Positions 18,275-27,548 of a stretch of DNA of 64,000 bases are shown in pieces. Below the pieces are notes generated by a model. It made no database searches. It saw only the letters and a list, made by a program, of their open reading frames with translations, and was not told the DNA's origin. Within the stretch, counting starts at the first letter, position 1. Each line of letters begins with the position of its first letter. The position numbers and the translations under genes were made by a program. The stretch spans positions 62,001 to 126,000 of the forward strand of contig CAYTMU010000003.1 of assembly GCA_964438975.1 (NCBI GenBank). Direction: 5' to 3'. The stretch is from Chryseosolibacter sp964438975 (GTDB lineage: Bacteria > Bacteroidota > Bacteroidia > Cytophagales > Cyclobacteriaceae).

Positions 18275-21200
18275 ATGACCAAACAATTACACACTTTAGC
18301 CAAGGTGTTTTGCCTTTCGGTTTCGGGGTTCGTCTTCTTTCCGGCTTCCGGAAGTGAGATGAGCCGGTCCGCCGCAGGGGCCCATGAGGTACATTCGCTC
18401 CGCGTCTCAGATGTCGCGGTACCATTCCAGGAAAGAGTCGTCAGTGGAAAGATATCCGGCGATGACGGAGAAGCTCTTCCCGGTGCCAACGTCGTCGTGA
18501 AAGGCACCGCCGTAGGAGCCACGACGGATGTCAACGGGGAATACCGCCTCCAACTAACTGCGGATGCCCAGACACTCGTGATCTCGTACATCGGGTATCA
18601 ATCGAAAGAAGTGTCCATCGGCAACCAGACACGTATCGATGTCGCCCTCTCCCCCGACCTCGAAACGCTGGATGAAGTGGTGGTTGTCGGTTACGGTGTC
18701 CAGCGGAAAAGTGACCTGACCGGAGCCATAACCTCCGTCAAAGGAACAGAACTGGCACAGCTGCCGATGCAGCGGGTAGACCAGGCGCTGCAAGGCCGTG
18801 CCGCAGGTGTCATGGTCCTCAATACCAGCGGACAACCCGGTGGCCAGACAACTATCCGCATTCGCGGGATGAACTCGATCTCCGGTGGCAACCAACCACT
18901 GATCGTTGTCGACGGACTTCAAGGCGTTGACATCAACTCGCTCAATCCAAACGACATTGAGTCGATCGAGATTCTGAAAGACGCTTCTGCTACTGCAATT
19001 TACGGTTCTCAGGGCGCGAACGGTGTTATTCTCATCACTACCCGGCAGGGTAAAAAAGGAAAACCCGTCGTCAATTACACATTCAATCAAAGCTATCAGA
19101 AACTCGCGAAGAAGCTCGATGTGATGAACGCCGCAGGCTTCGTCAGTGCTATCAACGACTTCCGCGCGACACAAGACCAGGGCGGTATCATTCCTACGCC
19201 GATTTTTGACGCTTCCGAGGTTGCCCACTGGAATTCCAATGAGGGAACAGACTGGCAGGAAGAGATCTATCGCACCGCGCCTATGACCAGCCATCAACTC
19301 TCCCTCAGCGGCGCAACCGACAATGTTAACTACATGGTTTCCGGCGGATTCCTCGATCAGGAAGGTATCCTGATCAACTCGGAGTTCCAGCGTTTTTCGC
19401 TCCGGACGAACGTCAATGTAAAAGTCAATGATCATGTTAATTTCGGCCTCAACTGGGCTGGCATCAAAGAGAAGGGAAACACACCTCCCTTTGGCGAAGG
19501 TGTTGGAAACATTGACCCGACAGGTCAGGTAGTAAGCCTTGCTCCGCGATTCAGCCCGACCATTCCTGTCTACGATGAATTCGGAAATTACAGCCGGCAT
19601 CCCAACAACTTTGGCGAGCCTGCACTGTGGAACCCGGTTGCCAGCGGACGCGAAGCGTTCGTCGAAAACAACTCGATGATCAACAACCTGAACGCCTTCC
19701 TGGAATTCAAGATCATCGACGGTCTTTCGCTCCGATTTACCGGCGGCGCGATTACCCGGAACACAAACAACTTCCGGTACCTGAATCGCAATACACGACC
19801 CGGATTCCAGCAGAACGGCTCGGGCTACGCGACGGAAGGATCCTTCGTACGCTACCAGAACTCGAACATCCTCACCTATACCAAGCAATTCAACCAGCGC
19901 CACAACCTGACCGTTACCGGTGTCGCTGAACAGCAGGTTCAGATCAGCAAAGGTTCGTCAATCACAGGTAACAACTTCCTGGTGGATCAGTCGGGAATCT
20001 TCGACCTGGGCGGAGCCCAATCGCTCATCGCGACTTCCTATCAGACCAAGCGAGCAATCAACTCCTTCCTCGGACGGGTCAATTATTCGTTTGCCGACAA
20101 GTATCTGTTTACCGCAAGTTATCGTGCAGATGGTTCATCGGTGTTTGGCGCCAACAACAAATGGGGATACTTCCCCTCCGCGTCGGTCGCATGGCGTGTG
20201 TCTGAGGAAAATTTTATCAAGGATCTGGGATCCATCTTTACCGAACTCAAGGTCCGCGCCAGCTGGGGTGTTACTGGTAATCAAGCCATCGCCCCCTATG
20301 CTTCGCTCGCACAAGTTGCCTCCGGACCGGATTTCAGGTATCCGTACTACGGCCTGGCCACAACGAACATCGGTTTCGACATCACACGTGCTGCTAATGC
20401 CAACCTGAAGTGGGAAACGACCGCACAAACAGACATCGGACTCGACTTCGCGCTGTTGAACGGCCGTTTGACGGGTAGCTTCGACTACTACGTGAAAACA
20501 ACGGACGATCTTCTCCTCAGCCGCCAACTCCCGACCTATACCGGCTTCAGGAGTATTGTCGACAACGTAGGATCTACTGAAAACAAAGGTATCGAGATCC
20601 ATCTCGGTGGCGATCCTTTCGTCGGAGATTTCAAGTGGAATACGGCGTTCAACATCTCGTTCAACCGCACCGACGTCACCCGACTCGCCAACGACGGAAG
20701 ACTCTTTTTCCGCACAACCAGCGGTGCCGGATTCGGAATCACCGACATGATGTACCTGCGTGAAGGCGAGCCTTTCGGACAAATGCTCGGCTGGATCACG
20801 GAAGGGACATGGAGCACCGACGAAGCCGACCAGGCCGCTGTCTACGGCCAACTGCCCGGCGATATCAAATACCGGGATCTGAATGACGATGGAAGGATCA
20901 ACAACACGGATCTGACGACCATCGGAAACGCTATGCCAGACTTTATCTATGGCTGGAACAACTCGTTCTCCTATAAGAATTTTGAATTTATCGTCCTGAT
21001 CCAGGGCGTACAGGGCAATGATCTCTTCAACATCGGCCGTGTCCGTCAGGAACGTCCGGGTGAGGGTATGGGCACCGCCCTGCTTAACCGCTGGACTCCT
21101 GATAACCAGGATACCGACGTGCCTGCCTTTATAAAACAAAGTGACCGCGCAGCCGCCGCACTCACCAACATGGTTAACGTGGGGGACAGTCGCGTCAGCC

Positions 21201-21460
21201 GCTGGGTGGAGGATGCTTCTTACCTGCGCGTGAAGAACGTAACACTCGCCTACAACCTGCCTCGCGCATTGATCGAGCGAGTTGGCCTGTCACGCGTGCG
21301 CGTGTACGGAACGGGTACCAACCTGTTCACGATAACCAACTACTCCGGATACGATCCTGAAGTCAGTTCATTCAATAACAATGACGCGATGATGGGCATT
21401 GACTTTGCGAGCTATCCGACGTCCCGAACAGTCACCTTCGGTCTTGACCTTACATTCTAA
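18275..21460 (+). CDS. SusC-type TonB-dependent receptor without STN domain
   Basis: Outer-membrane importer of about 1061 residues. ATG 18275 opens a signal sequence (MTKQLHTLAKVFCLSVSGF). The mature protein begins with a carboxypeptidase-D-like domain (VVSGKISGDDGEALPGANV, about residues 50-125), then the DEVVVVGYG motif and plug (ALQGRAAGV; IEILKDASATAIYG), then a SusC barrel. Unlike the receptor at 2961 there is no STN domain, so FecR-type signalling is not expected and control is probably by another regulator. SusD follows directly. Large open frames on the opposite strand inside this gene are shadows. Confidence 0.95.
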   Translation: MTKQLHTLAKVFCLSVSGFVFFPASGSEMSRSAAGAHEVHSLRVSDVAVPFQERVVSGKISGDDGEALPGANVVVKGTAVGATTDVNGEYRLQLTADAQTLVISYIGYQSKEVSIGNQTRIDVALSPDLETLDEVVVVGYGVQRKSDLTGAITSVKGTELAQLPMQRVDQALQGRAAGVMVLNTSGQPGGQTTIRIRGMNSISGGNQPLIVVDGLQGVDINSLNPNDIESIEILKDASATAIYGSQGANGVILITTRQGKKGKPVVNYTFNQSYQKLAKKLDVMNAAGFVSAINDFRATQDQGGIIPTPIFDASEVAHWNSNEGTDWQEEIYRTAPMTSHQLSLSGATDNVNYMVSGGFLDQEGILINSEFQRFSLRTNVNVKVNDHVNFGLNWAGIKEKGNTPPFGEGVGNIDPTGQVVSLAPRFSPTIPVYDEFGNYSRHPNNFGEPALWNPVASGREAFVENNSMINNLNAFLEFKIIDGLSLRFTGGAITRNTNNFRYLNRNTRPGFQQNGSGYATEGSFVRYQNSNILTYTKQFNQRHNLTVTGVAEQQVQISKGSSITGNNFLVDQSGIFDLGGAQSLIATSYQTKRAINSFLGRVNYSFADKYLFTASYRADGSSVFGANNKWGYFPSASVAWRVSEENFIKDLGSIFTELKVRASWGVTGNQAIAPYASLAQVASGPDFRYPYYGLATTNIGFDITRAANANLKWETTAQTDIGLDFALLNGRLTGSFDYYVKTTDDLLLSRQLPTYTGFRSIVDNVGSTENKGIEIHLGGDPFVGDFKWNTAFNISFNRTDVTRLANDGRLFFRTTSGAGFGITDMMYLREGEPFGQMLGWITEGTWSTDEADQAAVYGQLPGDIKYRDLNDDGRINNTDLTTIGNAMPDFIYGWNNSFSYKNFEFIVLIQGVQGNDLFNIGRVRQERPGEGMGTALLNRWTPDNQDTDVPAFIKQSDRAAAALTNMVNVGDSRVSRWVEDASYLRVKNVTLAYNLPRALIERVGLSRVRVYGTGTNLFTITNYSGYDPEVSSFNNNDAMMGIDFASYPTSRTVTFGLDLTF

Positions 21461-21471
21461 TGAGTACTAAT

Positions 21472-22926
21472 ATGAAGAAGATATATAATACACTAAAAGT
21501 AGGCATGGTCGCTGTGATCATGAGCCTGGCTTCCTGCCAGGACCTCACGGAAGAGCCTATAGGCTTTATCGGACCGGAAAACTTTTACGCTACGGTCGAG
21601 CAAGGTGAAGCCGCTCTCGCTACCGCCATGAACCACCTCTGGAATTATTGGGGCGGATATTCGTACGGATACGGGAGCTTTACGCACGATGATCAATTGC
21701 TTGGTGGCAATCTCGTCATCTCGCCGACGTTCGCTAACGGCGTGTGGGATATGCACTACCGCGCACTCAAGAACATCAACGGAGTGATCCGTGGTGTCGT
21801 CAACGGCTCCGTTACCAACGCAGAGCCTGAAGCTGTTGCTGGACTTCTGGCACAAGCCCGTTTCCTTCGCGCCTACAATTACTTCACACTCGTGCGTTTG
21901 TATGGAGATCTGCCGCTGATCACTGAAGACACGCCCAACCCCGTTGTGACACCGATAGACAGTCGCACTCCAATTGCACAGGTGTACGACCTCATCGTCA
22001 GCGATCTGCTCTACGCATCCGACGTGGCCAATATGCCTCTGACCTGGAGCGGCCAACCGGGGAAACCGGGGGCAGGTGCCGCCAAAGCGTTGTTGGCTAA
22101 GGTCTACCTGACAATGGCTACTGCACCGCTGAATCAAACCGCCAACTACGTCAAGGCAAGAGATGTAGCGGCTGAGCTGATCGGCGAAGGCATCTATGCG
22201 CTTACTCCCGACGTATTCGATGTGTTCAAAAAGGAGAACAAGTACGGTTCGGAAATGATCTGGAGTTTCAATTCCACTTCGGATGACCAGGCAACTGACC
22301 CTCAGATATGGACCCCCGAGATCATGGACGGATGGGGTGATGCCAGCATCGACCTTGAGTGGTGGAACAAATGGGCAGCGGCATCGCCAAACGAACCACG
22401 GCAGTCAGCATACCTCATCCTTGAACACGATGGAACACCGTATACGGCTTTCGACGAGCAGCGTCCTTTCATCCGGAAATTTGTCATGCCGTACATCACA
22501 CAGGACGAATACGATTCGTATCTGAGTGAGGCCAATTTTCCGATCCTGCGTTACGCAGATGTCCTGCTGATCTTCGCTGAAGCGGAGAATATGGCTGAGA
22601 ACGGTCCGACGACAGAAGCCTACGATGCCATAAACCAAGTGCGACGCCGCGCATTCAATGAACCGCTGGATGCGCCCAGCGCCACCGCTGACCTCGCCGC
22701 TGGCCTGACGAAAGAACAGTTTGACGCTGCCGTTATCCAGGAACGAGACTATGAGTTGTGCTTCGAGTACGACCGGTGGTTCGACATTCTTCGCAAACGC
22801 ATGTTGCCCGACGTTAGCTTGATAGAGTATCTTCCTAATTTTTCCGAGGATGATTATCTCTTCCCTATACCGGACTATGATGCCCGGTTGCTAGGCAGCC
22901 AGAATCCTGGTTACGATACAAATTGA
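21472..22926 (+). CDS. SusD/RagB-type outer-membrane lipoprotein
   Basis: A 484-residue partner of the preceding SusC. The leader MKKIYNTLKVGMVAVIMSL ends in LASC with Cys22 as lipid site. An alternative ATG at 21460 overlaps the susC stop (TAATG) and would add only four residues; either allows translational coupling. SusD hallmarks are present: LLAQARFLRAYNYFTLVRLYGDLP, RYADVLLIFAEAENMAENG, CFEYDRWFDILRKRM and the terminal NPGYDTN. A terminator hairpin lies between this gene and the esterase. Confidence 0.95.
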   Translation: MKKIYNTLKVGMVAVIMSLASCQDLTEEPIGFIGPENFYATVEQGEAALATAMNHLWNYWGGYSYGYGSFTHDDQLLGGNLVISPTFANGVWDMHYRALKNINGVIRGVVNGSVTNAEPEAVAGLLAQARFLRAYNYFTLVRLYGDLPLITEDTPNPVVTPIDSRTPIAQVYDLIVSDLLYASDVANMPLTWSGQPGKPGAGAAKALLAKVYLTMATAPLNQTANYVKARDVAAELIGEGIYALTPDVFDVFKKENKYGSEMIWSFNSTSDDQATDPQIWTPEIMDGWGDASIDLEWWNKWAAASPNEPRQSAYLILEHDGTPYTAFDEQRPFIRKFVMPYITQDEYDSYLSEANFPILRYADVLLIFAEAENMAENGPTTEAYDAINQVRRRAFNEPLDAPSATADLAAGLTKEQFDAAVIQERDYELCFEYDRWFDILRKRMLPDVSLIEYLPNFSEDDYLFPIPDYDARLLGSQNPGYDTN

Positions 22927-22938
22927 CAAGTCTTACCA

Positions 22939-22967
22939 AAGAGCCCTGTGCGTTGCGCAGGGCTCTT
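22939..22967 (+). terminator. Intrinsic terminator after the second susD
   Basis: AAGAGCCCTG at 22939-22948 pairs with CAGGGCTCTT at 22958-22967, loop of nine bases that can pair further, followed by CCTTTAT. A good hairpin with a moderate T-rich tail. Confidence 0.8.
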
Positions 22968-22983
22968 CCTTTATCCTACATTC

Positions 22984-24081
22984 ATGAAACTCAGGTCTCT
23001 CTTCAGCTTTCTTTTCGTCGTTTTAACAACGTCATGCCTACTGGCGCAAGACGCTGCTGTCACATCCCCGGAGATCCGGTACACCGACGGCCATGACCTC
23101 ACGATCATCGGACGGTATCACTCAGAGAAAACCTATATGCGGTTTCCCGCGCGCTACGAACAAACACTGCGCGAGGAAGTATGGGAACTCGGCAGGAATG
23201 CCACAGGCATCGGCCTCCGCTTCCGCACCAACGCAACGACTATCTCCGTAAAATGGAGACTGCCGAGCCGCCGTCATCTCGGCTTCCCTCACATGCCCGC
23301 CACCGGCGTCAGCGGTGTGGACCTCTACGGTTACGAAGGGCGAGAATGGCAGTATATCAATACAGGGTTTCCCCGCGACTCCGTCAACGAAGCCACACTT
23401 ATGCAGAACGTAAAAGGCGAATGGCGGGAATACCTCCTCAATCTCCCACTCTACAATGACCTGGTCGAGATCGCCATCGGTGTCAACACGGAAGCATCCG
23501 TTACCGCGCCGCAACTACCTCTGCTCCTCGACAAGAAACCCATCGTCTACTACGGTACCAGCATTGCCCAAGGCGGATGCGCCTCGCGTCCGGGGATGGC
23601 TTATACAAGTATTCTTTCGCGCCGGCTCAACCAACCCTTTATCAACCTCGGCTTCAGTGGCAACGGCACGCTCGAAACTTCGGTCGGCGAAGCCATGTGC
23701 GAGATCGACGCCGCCCTGTATGTGCTGGACTGCAATCCCAATACCGATCCGGAACTTATCTACGATCGCACGCTGGCACTGGTAAAGATGTTGCGCAGTT
23801 GCCACGCAGCAACGCCCATCCTGTTCGTCGAGCGCGACTATTACCGGGATGCGCCACTCATGGATCAGCAGCGTCGCCAAAATCAGTTCCGCAAGAATGC
23901 CGAGCTGAAGCGTGCGTACGATGCGTTGAAGAAGGCAGGACAAAAGGACCTTCATTATCTCCGAGGTGATGGCTTGCTGGGTCAGGACAAAGAAGGTACG
24001 GTCGACGGCGATCATCCTAACGACCTGGGTATGCTGCGCATGGCGGATGTACTGGATCCCGTCATCCGGAAGATATTGTAG
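22984..24081 (+). CDS. Secreted SGNH/GDSL esterase with GxDLY N-terminal domain
   Basis: A 365-residue exported esterase. The signal peptide (MKLRSLFSFLFVVLTTSCLLAQ) is followed by a beta-sandwich domain carrying the GVDLYGYEG motif that names the GxDLY family, then an SGNH hydrolase domain. The nucleophile is Ser193 in YYGTSIAQGG, block III is GFSGNG, and the Asp/His pair is D341 and H344 in DGDHPND. Such enzymes remove acetyl or other ester groups from polysaccharides, which fits the position behind SusC/SusD. It lies past a terminator, so it may have its own promoter. Confidence 0.88.
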   Translation: MKLRSLFSFLFVVLTTSCLLAQDAAVTSPEIRYTDGHDLTIIGRYHSEKTYMRFPARYEQTLREEVWELGRNATGIGLRFRTNATTISVKWRLPSRRHLGFPHMPATGVSGVDLYGYEGREWQYINTGFPRDSVNEATLMQNVKGEWREYLLNLPLYNDLVEIAIGVNTEASVTAPQLPLLLDKKPIVYYGTSIAQGGCASRPGMAYTSILSRRLNQPFINLGFSGNGTLETSVGEAMCEIDAALYVLDCNPNTDPELIYDRTLALVKMLRSCHAATPILFVERDYYRDAPLMDQQRRQNQFRKNAELKRAYDALKKAGQKDLHYLRGDGLLGQDKEGTVDGDHPNDLGMLRMADVLDPVIRKIL

Positions 24082-24138
24082 CAACCGCTCGTCAACGATA
24101 GTTTCGAAGTGATATTCGCAATTGTTACATTGGCATCG

Positions 24139-26289
24139 ATGCTGCTTGGTCTGATAAAATTACCCGGTTCTTCCCTACGGTTCACGCTTTTCGTTGTATG
24201 CTGCCTCGTGCAATCCTGTGGTCAACACCAGGATGCGTACCGGACGTGGTCTGTTTACCGCGGCGATGCGGGAAATACGGCCTATTCGGCGATCGATCAG
24301 ATCAACCGGAAGAATGTCGCGGAACTACGCGTGGCGTGGACCTACCACACCGGAGACGCCGAGCCGGGGAATCGTTCTGCCATACAGTGTAATCCGATCG
24401 TCGTCAATGGAATGATGTACCTGACATCTCCCAAACTCAAACTGATCGCCTTAGATCCGGCAACCGGCGAGGAGCTATGGAAGTTCGATCCATTTGAAGG
24501 CGAAAAGGCCACTGGCGTTAACCGCGGGGTGGTATACTGGGAAGACGGTGATGACCGGCGCATCTTGTTCTCCGCCAGCCATTACCTTTATGCTCTCAAC
24601 GCCGATAATGGTGCATTGATCAGCACGTTCGGTGACAACGGAAAAGTTGATCTTCGAAAGGGGCTCGGCCGCGATCCGGAGAGGCTATTCGTAGAGGCGA
24701 CCTCGCCAGGTGCTGTGTACGGCGATCTGCTGATACAGGGAACTGCACTCGGAGAAGGTTATGACGCGGCTCCTGGATTTGTTCGCGCATACAACTGCCG
24801 CACCGGGGAAATTGCGTGGACGTTTCACACCATACCACAGCCCGGTCAGCCTGGCCATGAGACCTGGCCACCGGATGCGTACAAGGAGGTGGGAGGTGCC
24901 AATAGCTGGGCCGGCATCAGCATCGACCATATGCGAGGTATCGCTTATATTCCTACGGGTTCAGCTGCTTTTGACTTCTACGGTGGGAACCGAAAGGGAA
25001 TGAATCTCTTCAGCAACTGCTTGCTGGCGCTCGATGCGTCAACCGGAAAATTGCTTTGGTATTACCAGCTTGTGCATCACGATCTTTGGGACTATGATCT
25101 TCCCGCGCCACCCAATCTCCTCACCGTAACACACGGGGGCAAACGGATAGATGCGGTCGCTCAGATCACGAAGATGGGAATGGTGTTCGTCTTTGATCGG
25201 GTTACCGGCGAGCCACTCTTCCCTATTGAAGAACGACCCGTTCCGGCATCTGCTCTTCTCGGCGAGGAAGTATGGACAACACAGCCGTTCCCGGTGAAAC
25301 CCCCACCCTTCTCACGGCAAACTTTCACCCTCGACGAGGTCACTGATATCTCGCCTGAGTCGAAAAATGCCGTCCTGGAAAAGATCAAAGGAGTCAAGAT
25401 GGGCGACATGTACATCCCGCCGGATACCGAGGGCGTTGTGCAGTTTCCCGGAACACGAGGAGGTGGCGAATGGGGCGGTGCAGCGATAGATCCTGGTCGG
25501 GGCGTCATGTACGTCAATGCCAATGAAATTCCGCTTTTGATCAGCATGAAGCAGATCGACGTCGATGGCCAGGAAGAGTTCCTCGCATCGGCTGGAAAAC
25601 GGGTGTACACATTGAATGCGTGCACTTCTTGCCACGGCGCCGATCGCCAGGGTACCAACGTCTATCCCTCGCTTCAAAACCTTTCCGACAGAGCAACGGA
25701 GGCGGAAATATCATCCCTGTTGCGATCCGGCAAAGGACAGATGCCTGCCTTTCCCAACCTCTCTGATTCAGAAATGGATGCTTTGCTGGCGTTTCTCTTT
25801 GACAAGAATGATCTCCCCAATCCTGCTTTTGACAGTGCCTCCAAAGATGGGGAGAGAACCTATCGCTACGCCCATAGCGGATGGAATATCCTTACAGACC
25901 ACGAGGGATATCCAGGCGTAAAGCCCCCTTGGGGAACACTGAACGCGATCGATCTGAACACCGGTGATATACTATGGAAAGTGACGTTGGGATATTATCC
26001 CGAGCTTCTCGAAAAAGGGGTGCCCCCCACGGGCACTCAGAACCTAGGCGGCCCTGTGGTTACGGCGGGCGGCCTCGTCTTTATCGGTGCTACCCGGGAC
26101 AAGATGTTCAGGGCGTTTGACCAGGATACGGGCGAAATACTTTGGGAATATGAACTACCGGCCGGCGGTAATGCGACTCCGAGCGTTTACGAGATAGACG
26201 GTAAGCAATACATCGCGATCGCTGCCGGCGGCGGCGGAAGGGTCGGTAGTCCTTCAAGCGATGCTTACGTCGCGTTCAGTCTCCCCTGA
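24139..26289 (+). CDS. PQQ-dependent dehydrogenase with inserted cytochrome c domain
   Basis: A 716-residue exported quinoprotein. ATG 24139 gives a leader ending LVQSC (Cys27, probable lipoprotein); an in-frame GTG at 24109 is less likely. The eight-bladed PQQ propeller shows YRGDAGNTAYSAIDQINRKN, DPATGEELWKFDP, PTGSAAFDFYGG and DLNTGDILWKV. A monoheme cytochrome c domain is inserted at about 485-560 with C495-T-S-C498-H499, so electrons can leave PQQ through an internal heme. This architecture is annotated as PQQ-binding-like glucose or alcohol dehydrogenase. PQQ biosynthesis genes are absent from the window. The substrate is unknown; a sugar released by the preceding enzymes is a reasonable guess. 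Confidence 0.9.
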   Translation: MLLGLIKLPGSSLRFTLFVVCCLVQSCGQHQDAYRTWSVYRGDAGNTAYSAIDQINRKNVAELRVAWTYHTGDAEPGNRSAIQCNPIVVNGMMYLTSPKLKLIALDPATGEELWKFDPFEGEKATGVNRGVVYWEDGDDRRILFSASHYLYALNADNGALISTFGDNGKVDLRKGLGRDPERLFVEATSPGAVYGDLLIQGTALGEGYDAAPGFVRAYNCRTGEIAWTFHTIPQPGQPGHETWPPDAYKEVGGANSWAGISIDHMRGIAYIPTGSAAFDFYGGNRKGMNLFSNCLLALDASTGKLLWYYQLVHHDLWDYDLPAPPNLLTVTHGGKRIDAVAQITKMGMVFVFDRVTGEPLFPIEERPVPASALLGEEVWTTQPFPVKPPPFSRQTFTLDEVTDISPESKNAVLEKIKGVKMGDMYIPPDTEGVVQFPGTRGGGEWGGAAIDPGRGVMYVNANEIPLLISMKQIDVDGQEEFLASAGKRVYTLNACTSCHGADRQGTNVYPSLQNLSDRATEAEISSLLRSGKGQMPAFPNLSDSEMDALLAFLFDKNDLPNPAFDSASKDGERTYRYAHSGWNILTDHEGYPGVKPPWGTLNAIDLNTGDILWKVTLGYYPELLEKGVPPTGTQNLGGPVVTAGGLVFIGATRDKMFRAFDQDTGEILWEYELPAGGNATPSVYEIDGKQYIAIAAGGGGRVGSPSSDAYVAFSLP

Positions 26290-26340
26290 AGAAGCGGGAA
26301 AAATGGCTGCTTTCTGCGACGTACACCTGCAGTGAGCTGT

Positions 26341-26348
26341 TATCTTTG
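26341..26348 (+). promoter_or_regulatory. Candidate -7 promoter element of the Crp-type gene
   Basis: TATCTTTG fits TAnnTTTG exactly and ends 11 bases before the ATG at 26360, a spacing common in Bacteroidota. The -33 part is weak. Confidence 0.6.
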
Positions 26349-26359
26349 CAAATAAAAGC

Positions 26360-26926
26360 ATGAGCAGTCAACGCGTTTCACCCGTAAACGCCACCGACCA
26401 GGCCTTTTACGATAAGCTTCGCACAACCTTCGATCAACTCGGCGCTACCCGGACGATCTCCAAAGGGCAATTCCTCATTCGCGAGGGCGAAGTTGAAAAC
26501 AACCTTTACCTGATACGTTCCGGCGCCGTACGCGTTTTCTATCTGACAGAGTTTGAAGAAATGATCGTGCGCTTCGGATACAAAGATTCCATCACGACGT
26601 CGTTGTCATCGTTCATCAAAGGAAGTCCCTCGGAGTTCTATATTGAAGCAATGCGAAAGACCGAAGTGGGTGTCATCTCCCGGCAAACCCTGATGAGGCT
26701 CGTCAACGAAAGCAGTGACAACCTCCGGCAATACACCGCACTGCTCGAGACGCTTATTACTCAACAGATCGAACGCGAGATCGACCTTCTGATAACATCT
26801 CCCGCCGAACGATTGAAACGCGTATTGACCCGCAGCCCGAACCTGTTTCAGGAAGTACCCCTGAAGTACATTGCTTCCTATCTGAGGATGACTCCGGAGA
26901 CTCTTAGTCGAATTCGGAATTCTTGA
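26360..26926 (+). CDS. Crp/Fnr family transcriptional regulator
   Basis: A 188-residue cytoplasmic regulator. Residues about 25-115 form a cyclic-nucleotide-binding-like jelly roll (ISKGQFLIREGEVENNLYLIRSGAVRVF), then a long dimer helix, then a short helix-turn-helix at about 165-188 ending VPLKYIASYLRMTPETLSRIR. Short C termini of this kind are usual in Bacteroidota Crp-like proteins. The residues that bind phosphate of cAMP are not clearly conserved, so the ligand is open. The next gene codes for a DinB-fold protein 55 bp downstream; such pairs are common. Confidence 0.9.
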   Translation: MSSQRVSPVNATDQAFYDKLRTTFDQLGATRTISKGQFLIREGEVENNLYLIRSGAVRVFYLTEFEEMIVRFGYKDSITTSLSSFIKGSPSEFYIEAMRKTEVGVISRQTLMRLVNESSDNLRQYTALLETLITQQIEREIDLLITSPAERLKRVLTRSPNLFQEVPLKYIASYLRMTPETLSRIRNS

Positions 26927-26981
26927 TCCTGATCAACAACGGCGTGCATCGCCGCATCGACCTTTGCATAAACAATGAACT

Positions 26982-27548
26982 ATGCGAACAGACAACGACA
27001 CCTTGATCACGGAACTTCTTGAAATTACGGAACGCGCCACGAACTCGGCCCGTCGCCTCAGAAGCCTGGATGAGCGCACGCTCAACCACAAGGAGCATGA
27101 GGACAGATGGAGCATTCTCGAATGCATCGAACACCTGAACCTCTATGGAGATTATTATTTGCCGGAAATTGAAAAGGCGTTATCATCGGGAGGTACCAGT
27201 CGCGTTTTCTTCAAGAGTGGACTGCTTGGCGGATTTTTCGCGAGACTGATGAGATCCCGGAACGGAAAGATCACTCCTATGAAATCGCCCGTCGACAAGG
27301 ATCCGACGGGAGACGATCTCAGTTCTCTCAACATCGACCGCTTCCTGAAACAACAGGAGCTACTGACGTCACTCCTCAAGCAAGCGAGGAGCTCAGACCT
27401 GACAGGTACGAAGGTGCCGATCTCAATCGCCCGATTCGTTCGGCTCAGGCTCGGCGATACACTGAGGTTCTTCGTGTATCATATTGAGCGACACATTTTC
27501 CAGGCAGAACGCGCGGAACAAAAAGCTAGTCCTCGTCCTGTAAGGTAA
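26982..27548 (+). CDS. DinB superfamily protein
   Basis: A 188-residue cytoplasmic four-helix-bundle protein. The DinB pattern appears as RWSILECIEHLNLYGDYYLPEIEKAL (about 44-70) with the metal-ligand His in ECIEHL, and near the C terminus FFVYHIERHIFQAERA (about 160-177) with two further His. Family members are putative metal-dependent transferases or stress proteins, mostly without known substrate. The last 23 bp overlap the end of the convergent gene at 27526. Confidence 0.87.
   Translation: MRTDNDTLITELLEITERATNSARRLRSLDERTLNHKEHEDRWSILECIEHLNLYGDYYLPEIEKALSSGGTSRVFFKSGLLGGFFARLMRSRNGKITPMKSPVDKDPTGDDLSSLNIDRFLKQQELLTSLLKQARSSDLTGTKVPISIARFVRLRLGDTLRFFVYHIERHIFQAERAEQKASPRPVR

Noticed and set aside
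18554..19903. 449-residue open frame antisense to the second susC
   Set aside because: It overlaps a certain SusC gene completely; the sequence is a codon-bias shadow without recognisable domains.
20135..21139. 334-residue open frame antisense to the second susC
   Set aside because: Same reason: a shadow of the SusC barrel region.
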